Assembly (NCBI RefSeq): GCF_017573465.1
Contig: NZ_JAGEPF010000011.1
Location: 62,001-126,000, forward strand
Direction of reading: 5' to 3'
Length of the DNA: 64,000 bases
DNA from: Actinomadura violacea
GTDB lineage: Bacteria > Actinomycetota > Actinomycetes > Streptosporangiales > Streptosporangiaceae
The translations under genes and the position numbers were made by a program. The notes under the pieces were generated by a model. That model saw only the letters and a list, made by a program, of their open reading frames with translations, searched no databases and was not told the DNA's origin. Shown in pieces: positions 8,085-16,186 of this stretch (its first letter is position 1; each line of letters opens with the position of its first letter).

Positions 8085-9650
8085 ATGGCCGAGAGCCCGC
8101 CCACCGATCTCGCGCCGCCGGGCGCGTCCGCCGCGACCGAGCGCCTGGATCCGCAGGTCATCCTGCTCGGGCTGGTCATCGTGTCCGGGACCGTCATGGC
8201 GATCCTGGACACCACCATCGTCAACGTCGCGCTGCAGACGCTCGGCAAGGACTTCCACGCGAGCCTGTCGACGATCCAGTGGACGATCACCGGGTACACG
8301 CTGGCGCTCGGCACGGTGATCCCGATCACCGGCTGGGCGGTCGACCGGTTCGGCGGCCGCCGGGTGTGGATGCTGTCGATCGTGCTGTTCGTCGCCGGGT
8401 CGGTGCTGTCCGGCTCGTCCTGGAACATCCAGTCGCTCATCATCTTCCGCGTCGTGCAGGGGCTCGGCGGCGGCATGCTGATGCCGACCGGCATGGCCAT
8501 CCTCACCATGGCCGCCGGGCCTCGGCGGATGGGGCGCATCATGAGCATCGTGGGCGTGCCGATGCTGCTCGGCCCCGTGCTCGGCCCGGTGATCGGCGGC
8601 TGGCTGGTCGAGGACGTCGACTGGCGCTGGATCTTCTTCGTGAACCTGCCGGTCGGCGCGCTCGCCTTCGCCCTGGCCTGGTGGAAGGTGCCGCACGAGC
8701 AGGAGGGGCAGGGCGGGGGCGGCTCCTCGGCGCTGGACCTGCGCGGGCTGTTCCTGCTGCCGCCGGGGTTCGCGCTGCTGATCTACGGGCTGTCCACCGC
8801 CAACAGCAACGGCGGCTTCGGAAGCACCTCGACGATCGCGTGGCTGCTGGCCGGCGCCGTCCTCGTGGTGCTGTTCGTCCTGCACAGCCTGCAGCGGCGG
8901 GAGCGCTCGCTGATCGACGTCCGGCTGTTCACCGACCGGACGTTCGCGACCGCGTCCGTCGCGGTGTTCCTCGTCGGCATCGCGCTGATGGGCTCGATGC
9001 TGCTGATCCCGCTGTACTACCAGACCGCCCGCGGCGAGGGCGCGCTCGCGGCCGGGCTGCTGCTGGCCCCGCAGGGCCTCGGCGCCGCCACCGCGATGCC
9101 GTTCTCCGGCATCATCACCGACAAGCTCGGCGCGGGCCGCATCGTCCCGTTCGGCATCGTGCTGCTGGTGGTCGGGACGATCCCGTTCGCGCTGGTCGGC
9201 GCGGACACCTCGTACTGGTTCCTCGGCGCCGCCCTGTACGTGCGGGGCCTCGGACTCGGCTGCACGATGATGCCGACGATGTCGGCGGCGCTGACCACGC
9301 TGGCCCGCTCGGCGGCGTCGCGGGCGAGCAGCACGCTCAACATCCTCGTCCAGCTCGGCGGCTCGGTCGGGGTGGCGCTGCTCGCCGTCATCCTGTCCCG
9401 GCAGATCAGCTCGCGGCTCCCGCAGATGGGCGGGAAGGGCGGCGGCGCGGGGGTCGGCCAGATCCCCGACCGGATCCGCGAGCAGGTCGCGCCGAAGCTC
9501 GCGGACGCGTTCGGCACGACGTTCTGGGTCGCGATGGTCCTCACCGCGGTGCTGATCGTCCCGGCGCTGCTGCTGCCGAGGCACGGCACGCACACCGCCG
9601 AGGGGCCGGACGCGGCGGCGCGGGACGACGCTCCCCCGCCGATGGCCTGA
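8085..9650 (+). CDS. DHA2-type MFS drug exporter (EmrB/QacA-like)
   Basis: Predicted 14-helix proton/drug antiporter of 521 residues. Motifs: VMAILDTTIVNVALQTL in TM1 (motif D1), WAVDRFGGRRVWMLSIV (motif A), then VVQGLGGGMLMPTGMAIL and GPVLGPVIGGWLVE (motif C). The start at 8085 (MAESPP) has GAGGGGG upstream; an upstream in-frame extension reaches 7992 but overlaps the operators. Expression is probably controlled by the divergent MarR. Substrate unknown. A Pro-rich tail ends the protein. Confidence 0.93.
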   Translation: MAESPPTDLAPPGASAATERLDPQVILLGLVIVSGTVMAILDTTIVNVALQTLGKDFHASLSTIQWTITGYTLALGTVIPITGWAVDRFGGRRVWMLSIVLFVAGSVLSGSSWNIQSLIIFRVVQGLGGGMLMPTGMAILTMAAGPRRMGRIMSIVGVPMLLGPVLGPVIGGWLVEDVDWRWIFFVNLPVGALAFALAWWKVPHEQEGQGGGGSSALDLRGLFLLPPGFALLIYGLSTANSNGGFGSTSTIAWLLAGAVLVVLFVLHSLQRRERSLIDVRLFTDRTFATASVAVFLVGIALMGSMLLIPLYYQTARGEGALAAGLLLAPQGLGAATAMPFSGIITDKLGAGRIVPFGIVLLVVGTIPFALVGADTSYWFLGAALYVRGLGLGCTMMPTMSAALTTLARSAASRASSTLNILVQLGGSVGVALLAVILSRQISSRLPQMGGKGGGAGVGQIPDRIREQVAPKLADAFGTTFWVAMVLTAVLIVPALLLPRHGTHTAEGPDAAARDDAPPPMA

Positions 9651-9671
9651 CCCGATCCCCCTCGGAGCCCG

Positions 9672-10577
9672 TCAGGACGCGATGGACCAGGTGGCCAGGT
9701 CCGCCTCGTGCGCGCGCGTGAGGCGCCTGGCCCGCTGGGCGTCCGGCGAGTACCGGTACCGCTCCGGGACGACGTGGGTCGTCCGGTACAGGCCCTTGAG
9801 CGCCAGCGTCGCGGCGAGGTCGGACGTCGGCAGGCCCGGCAGCCCGTACATGCGGCGGGCCCAGCGCGGCAGCGTCGACACCACCAGCATCGCGACGCCC
9901 GGCGCGGCGAGCTTCAGCGGCATCAGGTGCTGCGGGACGGCCGGGCTGAACATCCGCTTCAGCCCCTCGCGGGCCTCCCGGCACGCGAAGATCTGCCGCC
10001 GCATGTCCGCGTAGTAGTCCTTCATCTCGGCGACCGACCCCGGCACGTCCGCCGGGTCGAGGCCGACGACGGCGGCGGCGCGGCGCTGCTCGTCCACGAA
10101 CGCGTCCGCGTCGGCGGCGGTCAGCGGCACCCCGGCGCGGCGCGCCACGTCGAGGTAGGAGTCGACCTCACCCATGTGCACCCAGAGCAGGTTCTCGGGG
10201 TCGTCCACCGGGAACGTCTCGCCGGTGCGCATGTCGAGGCCGGTCAGCTTGGAGTGCAGCTTGCGGACGCGGCGCCCGACCCGCTCGACCTCCGCGTGCG
10301 TCCCGTAGGTGCGCACCCGGACGAACTCGACGGTCCGGCCGAGCCGCGCCCAGGCCGCGTCGGGGTTCATCAGCTCGGAGTTCTGCGCGGTGCCCCACAT
10401 CGTCCGGGGATGCAGCGCCTGCAGCAGCAGCGCCCGGATCCCGCCGGCGATCAGCACCGGCTCGCCCATCACCTGCCAGGTCACCGAGCCGGGCCCGAAC
10501 AGGCCGTGGTCCTCGGGCCCGCCCGTCGCTTCGTCGCGCACGTCGACCGCCTTCCTCTCCGCGGCCGAGGAAACCAC
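9672..10577 (-). CDS. Oxygenase MpaB / DUF2236 family protein
   Basis: A 301-residue member of the DUF2236 family, which includes the fungal MpaB oxygenase and latex-clearing enzymes, many of which bind haem. Family markers: FGPGSVTWQVMGEPVLIAGG (about residues 26-45), ALLLQALHPRTMWGTAQNS with the candidate haem-ligand region, and LLWVHMGEVDSYLDVARR. Substrate is not predictable from sequence. Convergent with the exporter gene (22-bp gap). A start at 10577 or a few codons later is possible; no strong ribosome site is visible. Confidence 0.85.
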   Translation of the reverse strand: MVSSAAERKAVDVRDEATGGPEDHGLFGPGSVTWQVMGEPVLIAGGIRALLLQALHPRTMWGTAQNSELMNPDAAWARLGRTVEFVRVRTYGTHAEVERVGRRVRKLHSKLTGLDMRTGETFPVDDPENLLWVHMGEVDSYLDVARRAGVPLTAADADAFVDEQRRAAAVVGLDPADVPGSVAEMKDYYADMRRQIFACREAREGLKRMFSPAVPQHLMPLKLAAPGVAMLVVSTLPRWARRMYGLPGLPTSDLAATLALKGLYRTTHVVPERYRYSPDAQRARRLTRAHEADLATWSIAS

Positions 10578-10666
10578 GCCGGCCCCGGTAAATGAAGACT
10601 TACCCGGCTATGGCGTGCGTCACACGCGCCCGGCGGCGGCCTGCGGGGCGGCGGCCGCGGCGGCGC

Positions 10667-11026
10667 TCAGTCCTCCGGCTCGTCCACCGCCTCGTCGCGC
10701 TCGCCCGGCTCGGTCTGCTCGGCGACCCAGGCGAGGTAGTCCAGGCTGCCCGCCACCACCGGCGTCGCGATGATCTCCGGGGTGTCGTAGGAGTGCAGGT
10801 CGGTGATCAGGGTGGCGAGCTCGTCGAAGCGGTCGGCGGTGGTCTTGAACACCACCATCCACTCCTCGGCGGTCTCGATCTCGCCCTCCCACCAGTAGGT
10901 GCTCGCGACCGGGCCGACGAGCTGGGCGCACGCGGCGAGCCGTTCGGCGACCGCGGACCGGGCCAGCCCGGCGGCCTCGGCCCGGGCGTCGGTGGTGGTC
11001 GTCACCTGCACGTAAGACTGCGCCAT
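10667..11026 (-). CDS. cutA: Divalent-cation tolerance protein CutA
   Basis: A 119-residue cytoplasmic protein of the trimeric CutA1 family. Motifs: YVQVTTTTDARAEAAGLARS, AACAQLVGPVASTYWWEGEI and EEWMVVFKTTADRFDEL, then HSYDTPEIIATPV. CutA is linked to copper tolerance in Escherichia coli, but its biochemical role is unclear. The ATG at 11026 (MAQSYVQ) has AAAGGTGG in front; the upstream ATG at 11059 would add 11 non-conserved residues. It is followed downstream, on the same strand, by the MpaB-type gene, and lies 36 bp past the ggt stop. Confidence 0.93.
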   Translation of the reverse strand: MAQSYVQVTTTTDARAEAAGLARSAVAERLAACAQLVGPVASTYWWEGEIETAEEWMVVFKTTADRFDELATLITDLHSYDTPEIIATPVVAGSLDYLAWVAEQTEPGERDEAVDEPED

Positions 11027-11062
11027 GCCACCTTTGATTCCCGCTCGCCCGGCCCGCACTCG

Positions 11063-12943
11063 TCACCGGGCGGCCGGGTGGACGACCAGCGCGCTGCCGC
11101 CGCCGCGCCGGACCGGCTCGGCGACCGCCTGGACGAGCCCGGGCCGCAGGAACTCCAGCCCGGTCGCCGCGCCGATCACGCCCGCCGGCGGGCCCGGGAA
11201 GACCTCCAGCCGGTGCCCGCGGGCCGCGAGCGCCTTGCCGTACCTGTCGATGAACGCCTGCTCGGCGAAGACCTGCGGGGTGTTGCGCTGGGTGGCGCGC
11301 GGCGCGTCCAGCGCGGCTGGCAGGTCCATGCCGAGGTCGATCCGGTTCACCAGGATCTGCAGCACGGTCGTGATGATCGTCGAGCCGCCGGGCGTGCCGA
11401 GCGCCAGCTTCGGCCGGCCGTCCTTGAGCACGATCGTCGGCGCGATGCTGCTGCGCGGCCGCTTGTGCGGGCCGGGCAGGTTCGGGTCGGGCAGGCCGCC
11501 GGGCGCGGACGGCGTGAACGAGAAGTCCGTCATCTCGTTGTTCAGCAGGAACCCGCGCCCTGGGACGGTGAGGGCGCTGCCGCCGAACTGCTCGATCGTG
11601 ACGGTGTAGGAGGCGACGTTCCCCCACTTGTCGGCGACGACCAGGTGCGTCGTCTGCGGTCCCTCGGCGGCCAGCACGCGGGTCTGGGTGCCGGGCGGGA
11701 CGCACGGCTCGTACGTCCCGTCCGGGCTGCCGGGCGGGACGGGCGCCGCGGCGGCCTGGTCCGGCTTGATCAGGCAGGCGCGCTCGCGGGCGAACCCCTG
11801 GGACAGCAGCTCGTCCAGCGGCACCTTCACCTTGGCGGGGTCGCCGACGTAGGCGCCGCGGTCGGCGTAGGCGAGCTTCGACGCCTCCAGGTAGTAGTGC
11901 AACGCGGTGACCGGGTCGCGCGGGTCGAGCCGGAAGTTGCTCAGGATGTTGAGCGCTTCGCCGACCGTGGACCCGCCGGACGACGACGGCGGTTCGCCGT
12001 ACACGTCGTAGCCGCGGTAGGAGACGTGCGTGGGCTGCTTGGACAGCGCCGTGTAGGCGGCGAGGTCACTGGCCTTCATGACGCCGGGGCGGACCACACG
12101 GGCCGCCTTCGGGTCGACCGGCGGCTTGGTCACGGTCTGGACGACCTCTTTGCCCAGTTCACCGTGGTAGAGCCAGCCGGTGCCGTGCTTGGCGAGCTGC
12201 TTGTAGGTGTTCGCGAGGTCGGGGTTCTTGAACACCGACCCGACCGCGGGCGGCTTGCCGCCGGGCAGGAACAGCTCGCGGGTCGGGACGATGTCGCGGA
12301 AGCGCGCCTCGTTCGTCGCCGTCTGGTCGTAGAACTCCTGGTCGACCACGAACCCGTGCTCGGCGACCTTGATCGCGGGCTGCAGCAGCGCGCCCAGCTT
12401 CCGGGTGCCGAACCGGTGCAGCGCCAGGTCCCACTGGGCGAGCGTGCCGGGGACGCCGACGCTGAGGCCGCTGGTGACGGCGTCGTCGAAGGAGAGCGGT
12501 TTGCCGGTCTTCGGGTCGATGAAGTAGTCCGGCTTCATCGACGCCGGGCCGAACTCGCGGCCGTCCAGCGCGTACACCTTGCGGTTCTTGGCGTTGTAGT
12601 ACGTCATGTAACCGCCGCCGCCGATGGCCGACACGTACGGCTCGGTGACGCCGAGGGTGGCGCCGGCGGCGACGGCGGCGTCCATCGCGTTGCCGCCCCG
12701 CTTGAGGACGTCGAGGGCGGCGCGGCTCGCGTCCGGGTCGACGGTGGAGACGGCGCCGCCGTAGCCGGTCGCGACGGGCTGCTTGGCCTGCGGGCGGTGC
12801 CCGCCGGGCGGCGCGGCCGGCGCGGGCGTGCCCGCGGCGGCGGCCGCGGGCACGGCCAGCGCGGCGGTGACGGCGAGGGCGGCGGCGAACGCGGTGCGGC
12901 GGAGGGCGCCGGAGGGCGAGGGGCGCTGTGCTTGGCGGGACAC
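11063..12943 (-). CDS. ggt: Gamma-glutamyltransferase, secreted
   Basis: Extracellular N-terminal-nucleophile hydrolase that cleaves gamma-glutamyl bonds, as in glutathione, after self-processing into two subunits. 626 residues from the GTG at 12943, which has AGGAGG (12948-12953) upstream. An Arg-rich then hydrophobic signal peptide (TAFAAALAVTAALAVPAAAA) is followed by ALDVLKRGGNAMDAAVAAGA and GVTEPYVSAIGGGGYMTYY. The processing/nucleophile Thr lies in TTHLVVADKWGNVASYT at about residue 431. Late motifs: RPRSSIAPTIVLKDGRP and LGTPGGSTIITTVLQ. The longer frame back to 13042 lacks a signal-like start. Confidence 0.94.
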   Translation of the reverse strand: MSRQAQRPSPSGALRRTAFAAALAVTAALAVPAAAAAGTPAPAAPPGGHRPQAKQPVATGYGGAVSTVDPDASRAALDVLKRGGNAMDAAVAAGATLGVTEPYVSAIGGGGYMTYYNAKNRKVYALDGREFGPASMKPDYFIDPKTGKPLSFDDAVTSGLSVGVPGTLAQWDLALHRFGTRKLGALLQPAIKVAEHGFVVDQEFYDQTATNEARFRDIVPTRELFLPGGKPPAVGSVFKNPDLANTYKQLAKHGTGWLYHGELGKEVVQTVTKPPVDPKAARVVRPGVMKASDLAAYTALSKQPTHVSYRGYDVYGEPPSSSGGSTVGEALNILSNFRLDPRDPVTALHYYLEASKLAYADRGAYVGDPAKVKVPLDELLSQGFARERACLIKPDQAAAAPVPPGSPDGTYEPCVPPGTQTRVLAAEGPQTTHLVVADKWGNVASYTVTIEQFGGSALTVPGRGFLLNNEMTDFSFTPSAPGGLPDPNLPGPHKRPRSSIAPTIVLKDGRPKLALGTPGGSTIITTVLQILVNRIDLGMDLPAALDAPRATQRNTPQVFAEQAFIDRYGKALAARGHRLEVFPGPPAGVIGAATGLEFLRPGLVQAVAEPVRRGGGSALVVHPAAR

Positions 12944-13043
12944 CGAACCTCCTGTGGGACGCGGCGCCCCTACGGTGTCACCGATCTTCACCGATTGCCA
13001 CCGTCCGCACCGGCCGACCCCGGCCGCCCGCGGGCGGCGCACC

Positions 13044-13055
13044 GAAAGCGCTTTC
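13044..13055. promoter_or_regulatory. LacI-type operator candidate
   Basis: GAAAGCGCTTTC is a perfect 12-bp palindrome with the central AGCGCT typical of LacI-family operators, 101 bp upstream of ggt on its side of the gap. No LacI gene lies in this window. Confidence 0.4.
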
Positions 13056-13130
13056 CTTCGGAAATGGCGGATTGGTGGGAACGGTCCACCGGAAACAGGC
13101 CCGGTATCCGCCTCTCACCTGCCGTTCCTT

Positions 13131-13145
13131 CCGCCATACTGGCGG
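13131..13145. promoter_or_regulatory. Inverted repeat in the ggt/permease gap
   Basis: CCGCCA-TAC-TGGCGG is a perfect 6-bp inverted repeat with a 3-bp loop. It could be an operator or a small hairpin in a permease leader. Confidence 0.3.
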
Positions 13146-13295
13146 ACCGTGGTTTGGCAGCATCCGACAACAGATACTCGACAGCGATCCGCTGGAAAAC
13201 GTTGCGATTATGGTCATACCTGGTGAATTGTTAGGGACTTCGACCAACCGTCTCTCGCGAACAGCGGCGCGGGTTCGGGCCTGGGGGGAACACCT

Positions 13296-15200
13296 ATGAC
13301 CTGGGACGTCCGCATGCGCAACAACATGTTCCGCCGGCTGCCCGTGGAGCAGGCGACCGGCCGGCTGTACGGCGGCCGGCACCGGCTCCGGGTGGTGTAC
13401 CGGACCCGGGACCTGATCGTCCTCGGGCTCGGCGTGATGATCGGCTCCGGCATTTTCAAGATCTCCGGAGAGCAGGCCGCCGCCACCGCCGGCCCTTCGG
13501 TGATCATTTCCTTCCTCATCGCCGGAGGCGTCTGCTTCCTCGCCGCGCTGTCCTATGCGGAGCTGTCGTCGATCGTGCCGGTGGCGGGCAGCGCCTACTC
13601 CTTCAGCTACGTCGCCTTCGGCGAGATCTGGGCCTGGGTCGTCGGCTGGGCGCTGGTGCTGGAGCTGCTGCTCGCCGCGTCGGTCGTCGCGCGCGCCTGG
13701 TCGCTGTACGCCACCCAGGCCCTCGCCGACTTCGCCGTGCCGGTGCCGTCCTGGCTCGCCGGGATCATCGGGCAGGAGAAGGGCTTCGACCTGTTCGCGT
13801 TCGGCATCCTGGTGCTGCTGATCACCATGCTGGCGACCGGCAGCCGGATGAGCCTGCGCAGCCTGTGGTTCATGGTGATGGCCAAGCTGATCGTGATCGG
13901 GCTGGTCGTCGCGACCGGGCTGAAGTTCTTCCACGCCGGCAACCTCACCCCGTTCGTGCCGCCCGAGCGGCCCGCGCCCGCCGGCGCCACGACCGTGCTG
14001 GACGCGGTGCTCGGCGCGGTCACCGGCAGCAAGCCGGGGGTGTTCGGGGTCTGGGGGATCTTCGCCGCCGCCCCCGCGATCGCGTTCGCCTACATCGGCT
14101 TCGACCTGATCGCGACCGCGTCCGAGGAGACCGACGACGCGCCCCGCAAGGTGCCGCGCGGCATGCTGACCAGCCTGGCGATCGCCGTCGTGCTGTACGT
14201 CGCGGTCGCCGTCGCGATGGTCGGCATGGTCTCCACCGACCGGCTCGACCCGGCCAAGCCGCTGCTCGCGACCGCGTTCGGGCTCGTCGGCGCCGACTCC
14301 ATGGGCAAGATCATCGACGTCGGCGCGGTGCTCGCGCTGACCACCGTGATCCTGGTGGTGCTGATCAGCCTGACCCGGGTGGTGTTCTCCATGTCCCGGG
14401 ACGGGCTGCTGCCCCGCCCGATCGCCGGGATGAGCCGGTTCCGGGTGCCGTCGCGGGCCACGCTGGTCGCGGGCGGCGCGGCGGTCGTGATGTCGCAGAC
14501 CATCAACGTGCTCACGCTGGAGCAGATGGTCGTGATCGGGACGCTGTTCGCGTTCCTGTTCGTCTCGGCGGGCGTGCTCGCGCTGCGCCGCGACCGCCCC
14601 GACCTGCACCGGCCCTTCCGCGTCCCGGCCGCGCCCGTCACCGCCGTCGCGACGATCCTCGCGACCGGCTGGCTGATGCTGAACCTCAAGGTGCAGACGT
14701 GGGGGTACTTCACCGTCTGGATGGTCGCGGGCGTCCTGATCTACCTGGTGTACGGGCGCCGCAAGAGCCAGATGAAGCTGCTGCTGGACGCGCCGCCGCC
14801 CGAGCGCCCGGTCGCGGCGCGGATGGAGGCGCCGCCGCCCGGCCCGTACGTGCCGGGGGCGCGGCCGAGCACGCCCGCGCCGGAGAGCCCCTACCCGACC
14901 GGCCGCTACTCGGCGGGACGCAGGCCGGGCGGCGCGGACCCCGCCCAGGACGCGGCGGAGCCGCCGGCAGCCGATCCGTACGCGCTCGATCCCGGGGTGC
15001 CGAACCCGTTCGCGTCCGGCCCGCACCCGGCCGGGCGGCACGGCGCCGACCGGTTCGCCCCGAGCCCGTACGAGGGCGGACGGTACGGGACCGGCCCCTA
15101 CACACGGGACCCGTACGTCCAGGACCCGTACGTCCAGGAGCCCTACGAGGACGGCGAGCGCGAGGAGCCGCCGTCGCCGGGCGGCCGCCACCGCCGCTGA
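13296..15200 (+). CDS. APC-family amino-acid permease with long Pro/Tyr-rich tail
   Basis: Predicted cytoplasmic-membrane amino-acid transporter resembling the cationic amino-acid (CAT) group. About 12 membrane segments occupy residues 40-490. Motifs: LIVLGLGVMIGSGIFKISGE in TM1, ALSYAELSSIVPVAGSAYSF in TM2/3 and AFAYIGFDLIATASEETDD in TM6. The last 140 residues are an unusual hydrophilic cytoplasmic tail rich in Pro, Tyr, Gly and Arg, with YGTGPYTRDPYVQDPYVQEP near the end. The tail is absent from typical permeases and may be a disordered interaction segment. ATG at 13296 behind GGGGGGAAC. Divergent from ggt, which could supply amino acids released from gamma-glutamyl peptides (inference). 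Confidence 0.92.
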   Translation: MTWDVRMRNNMFRRLPVEQATGRLYGGRHRLRVVYRTRDLIVLGLGVMIGSGIFKISGEQAAATAGPSVIISFLIAGGVCFLAALSYAELSSIVPVAGSAYSFSYVAFGEIWAWVVGWALVLELLLAASVVARAWSLYATQALADFAVPVPSWLAGIIGQEKGFDLFAFGILVLLITMLATGSRMSLRSLWFMVMAKLIVIGLVVATGLKFFHAGNLTPFVPPERPAPAGATTVLDAVLGAVTGSKPGVFGVWGIFAAAPAIAFAYIGFDLIATASEETDDAPRKVPRGMLTSLAIAVVLYVAVAVAMVGMVSTDRLDPAKPLLATAFGLVGADSMGKIIDVGAVLALTTVILVVLISLTRVVFSMSRDGLLPRPIAGMSRFRVPSRATLVAGGAAVVMSQTINVLTLEQMVVIGTLFAFLFVSAGVLALRRDRPDLHRPFRVPAAPVTAVATILATGWLMLNLKVQTWGYFTVWMVAGVLIYLVYGRRKSQMKLLLDAPPPERPVAARMEAPPPGPYVPGARPSTPAPESPYPTGRYSAGRRPGGADPAQDAAEPPAADPYALDPGVPNPFASGPHPAGRHGADRFAPSPYEGGRYGTGPYTRDPYVQDPYVQEPYEDGEREEPPSPGGRHRR

Positions 15201-15301
15201 CGATCGCCCGCGGAGCGCCGTTTCCCCAGGTGGGAGACGGCGCTCTACGCATGCGCGGAGAAACCGGGTGGACAGGCCGCCACGTCCGGGGTTATGTTCT
15301 T

Positions 15302-15344
15302 CTCATATCGAGATGAACTCAACCTGAGATTTACTCAATCCGAG
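15302..15344. promoter_or_regulatory. Three phased operator-like repeats (CTCANNNYGAG, 16-bp period)
   Basis: Three imperfect palindromes, CTCATATCGAG (15302), CTCAACCTGAG (15318) and CTCAATCCGAG (15334), start exactly 16 bp apart with AT-rich 5-bp linkers ATGAA and ATTTA. The array ends 17 bp before the start codon of the NrtR-like gene, so bound protein would block transcription or translation start. The likely ligand is the NrtR-like protein itself. The central copy is a perfect palindrome (CTCA-ACC-TGAG). Confidence 0.7.
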
Positions 15345-15361
15345 ACCATGGAGAGGCCCGG

Positions 15362-16186
15362 ATGTCCCCGGAACCGATGCGCGACGAGAGCGCGTTCCTC
15401 GCGAGCTACGACCCGCGCGCCTACGACCCCGTCGCCGTGACCGTGGACGTCGTCGCCCTCACCATCCGGGACGACGCGCTGCACGTCCTGCTGGTCCGCC
15501 GCGGCGGCGCGCCGTTCGAGGGGATGTGGGCGCTGCCCGGCGGGTTCGTCCACGCGGGCGGCCGGCGCGAGGCCGAGGACCTGCCCGACGCCGCCGTCCG
15601 CGAGCTGGCCGAGGAGACCGGGCTCAGCGCGAAGGGCGGCCTGCTCGGACGCGTCCACCTGGAGCAGCTAGGCACCTACGGGACCCCCGGCCGCGACCCG
15701 CGCATGCGCATCATCTCCGTCGCCTACCTGGCGTTCGCGCCCGAGCTGCCCGACCCCGAGGCGGGCGGCGACGCCGCCGACGCGGCGTGGGTCCCGGTCG
15801 GCGCGCTCGGCCTGACCGAGTCCGGCGACCAGCGTCCCGGCACCACCCGGCGGCTCGCGTTCGACCACGCGCGGATCCTCACCGACGGCCTGGAGCGGGC
15901 CCGCGACAAGCTCGAGTACACCCCGCTCGCCACGGCGTTCTGCGGCGGCGAGTTCACCATCCCGGAGCTGCGCGCCGTCTACGAGGCGGTGTGGGGCGAG
16001 GAGCTGCACGCCGGCAACTTCCACCGGAAGGTGCTGTCGGTCCCGGGATTCGTGGAGAGCACCGGCGCCACGTCCGACAAGGGCGGCCGGCGCGGCGGTC
16101 CCCGGCCCCGCCTCTACCGCGCGGGCGACGCCCGCCTCCTGCACCCCGCACTGCTGCGACCCAGCCGCGAGGAAGAGATCAGGTGA
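15362..16186 (+). CDS. NrtR-like Nudix protein (ADP-ribose-type sensor/hydrolase with C-terminal winged helix)
   Basis: A 274-residue protein with an N-terminal Nudix domain (about 20-160) and a C-terminal winged-helix-like region (about 185-262, EFTIPELRAVYEAVWGEELH then NFHRKVLSV), the architecture of NrtR regulators. NrtR proteins repress NAD or sugar genes and respond to ADP-ribose or related nucleotides. The Nudix box at residues 66-88 is complete (G-x5-E-x7-RELAEETGL), whereas many pure NrtR repressors have lost it, so hydrolase activity is possible. Ribosome site GGAGAGG at 15349-15355. Three phased operators sit just upstream. Its TGA overlaps the next ATG (TGATG), so it heads the cassette. 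Confidence 0.85.
   Translation: MSPEPMRDESAFLASYDPRAYDPVAVTVDVVALTIRDDALHVLLVRRGGAPFEGMWALPGGFVHAGGRREAEDLPDAAVRELAEETGLSAKGGLLGRVHLEQLGTYGTPGRDPRMRIISVAYLAFAPELPDPEAGGDAADAAWVPVGALGLTESGDQRPGTTRRLAFDHARILTDGLERARDKLEYTPLATAFCGGEFTIPELRAVYEAVWGEELHAGNFHRKVLSVPGFVESTGATSDKGGRRGGPRPRLYRAGDARLLHPALLRPSREEEIR

Larger units (their letters stand above)
12944..13295. other. 352-bp divergent intergenic region (ggt / permease)
   Basis: No coding sequence is supported here. It holds the divergent promoters of ggt and the amino-acid permease, less AT-poor than its surroundings. Two perfect inverted repeats (13044-13055 and 13131-13145) are listed separately; the rest shows no recognisable element. Confidence 0.6.

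Noticed and set aside
12944..13042. Longer ggt start at 13042
   Set aside because: The added residues are Arg/Gly-rich and precede the signal peptide; AGGAGG fits the GTG at 12943.
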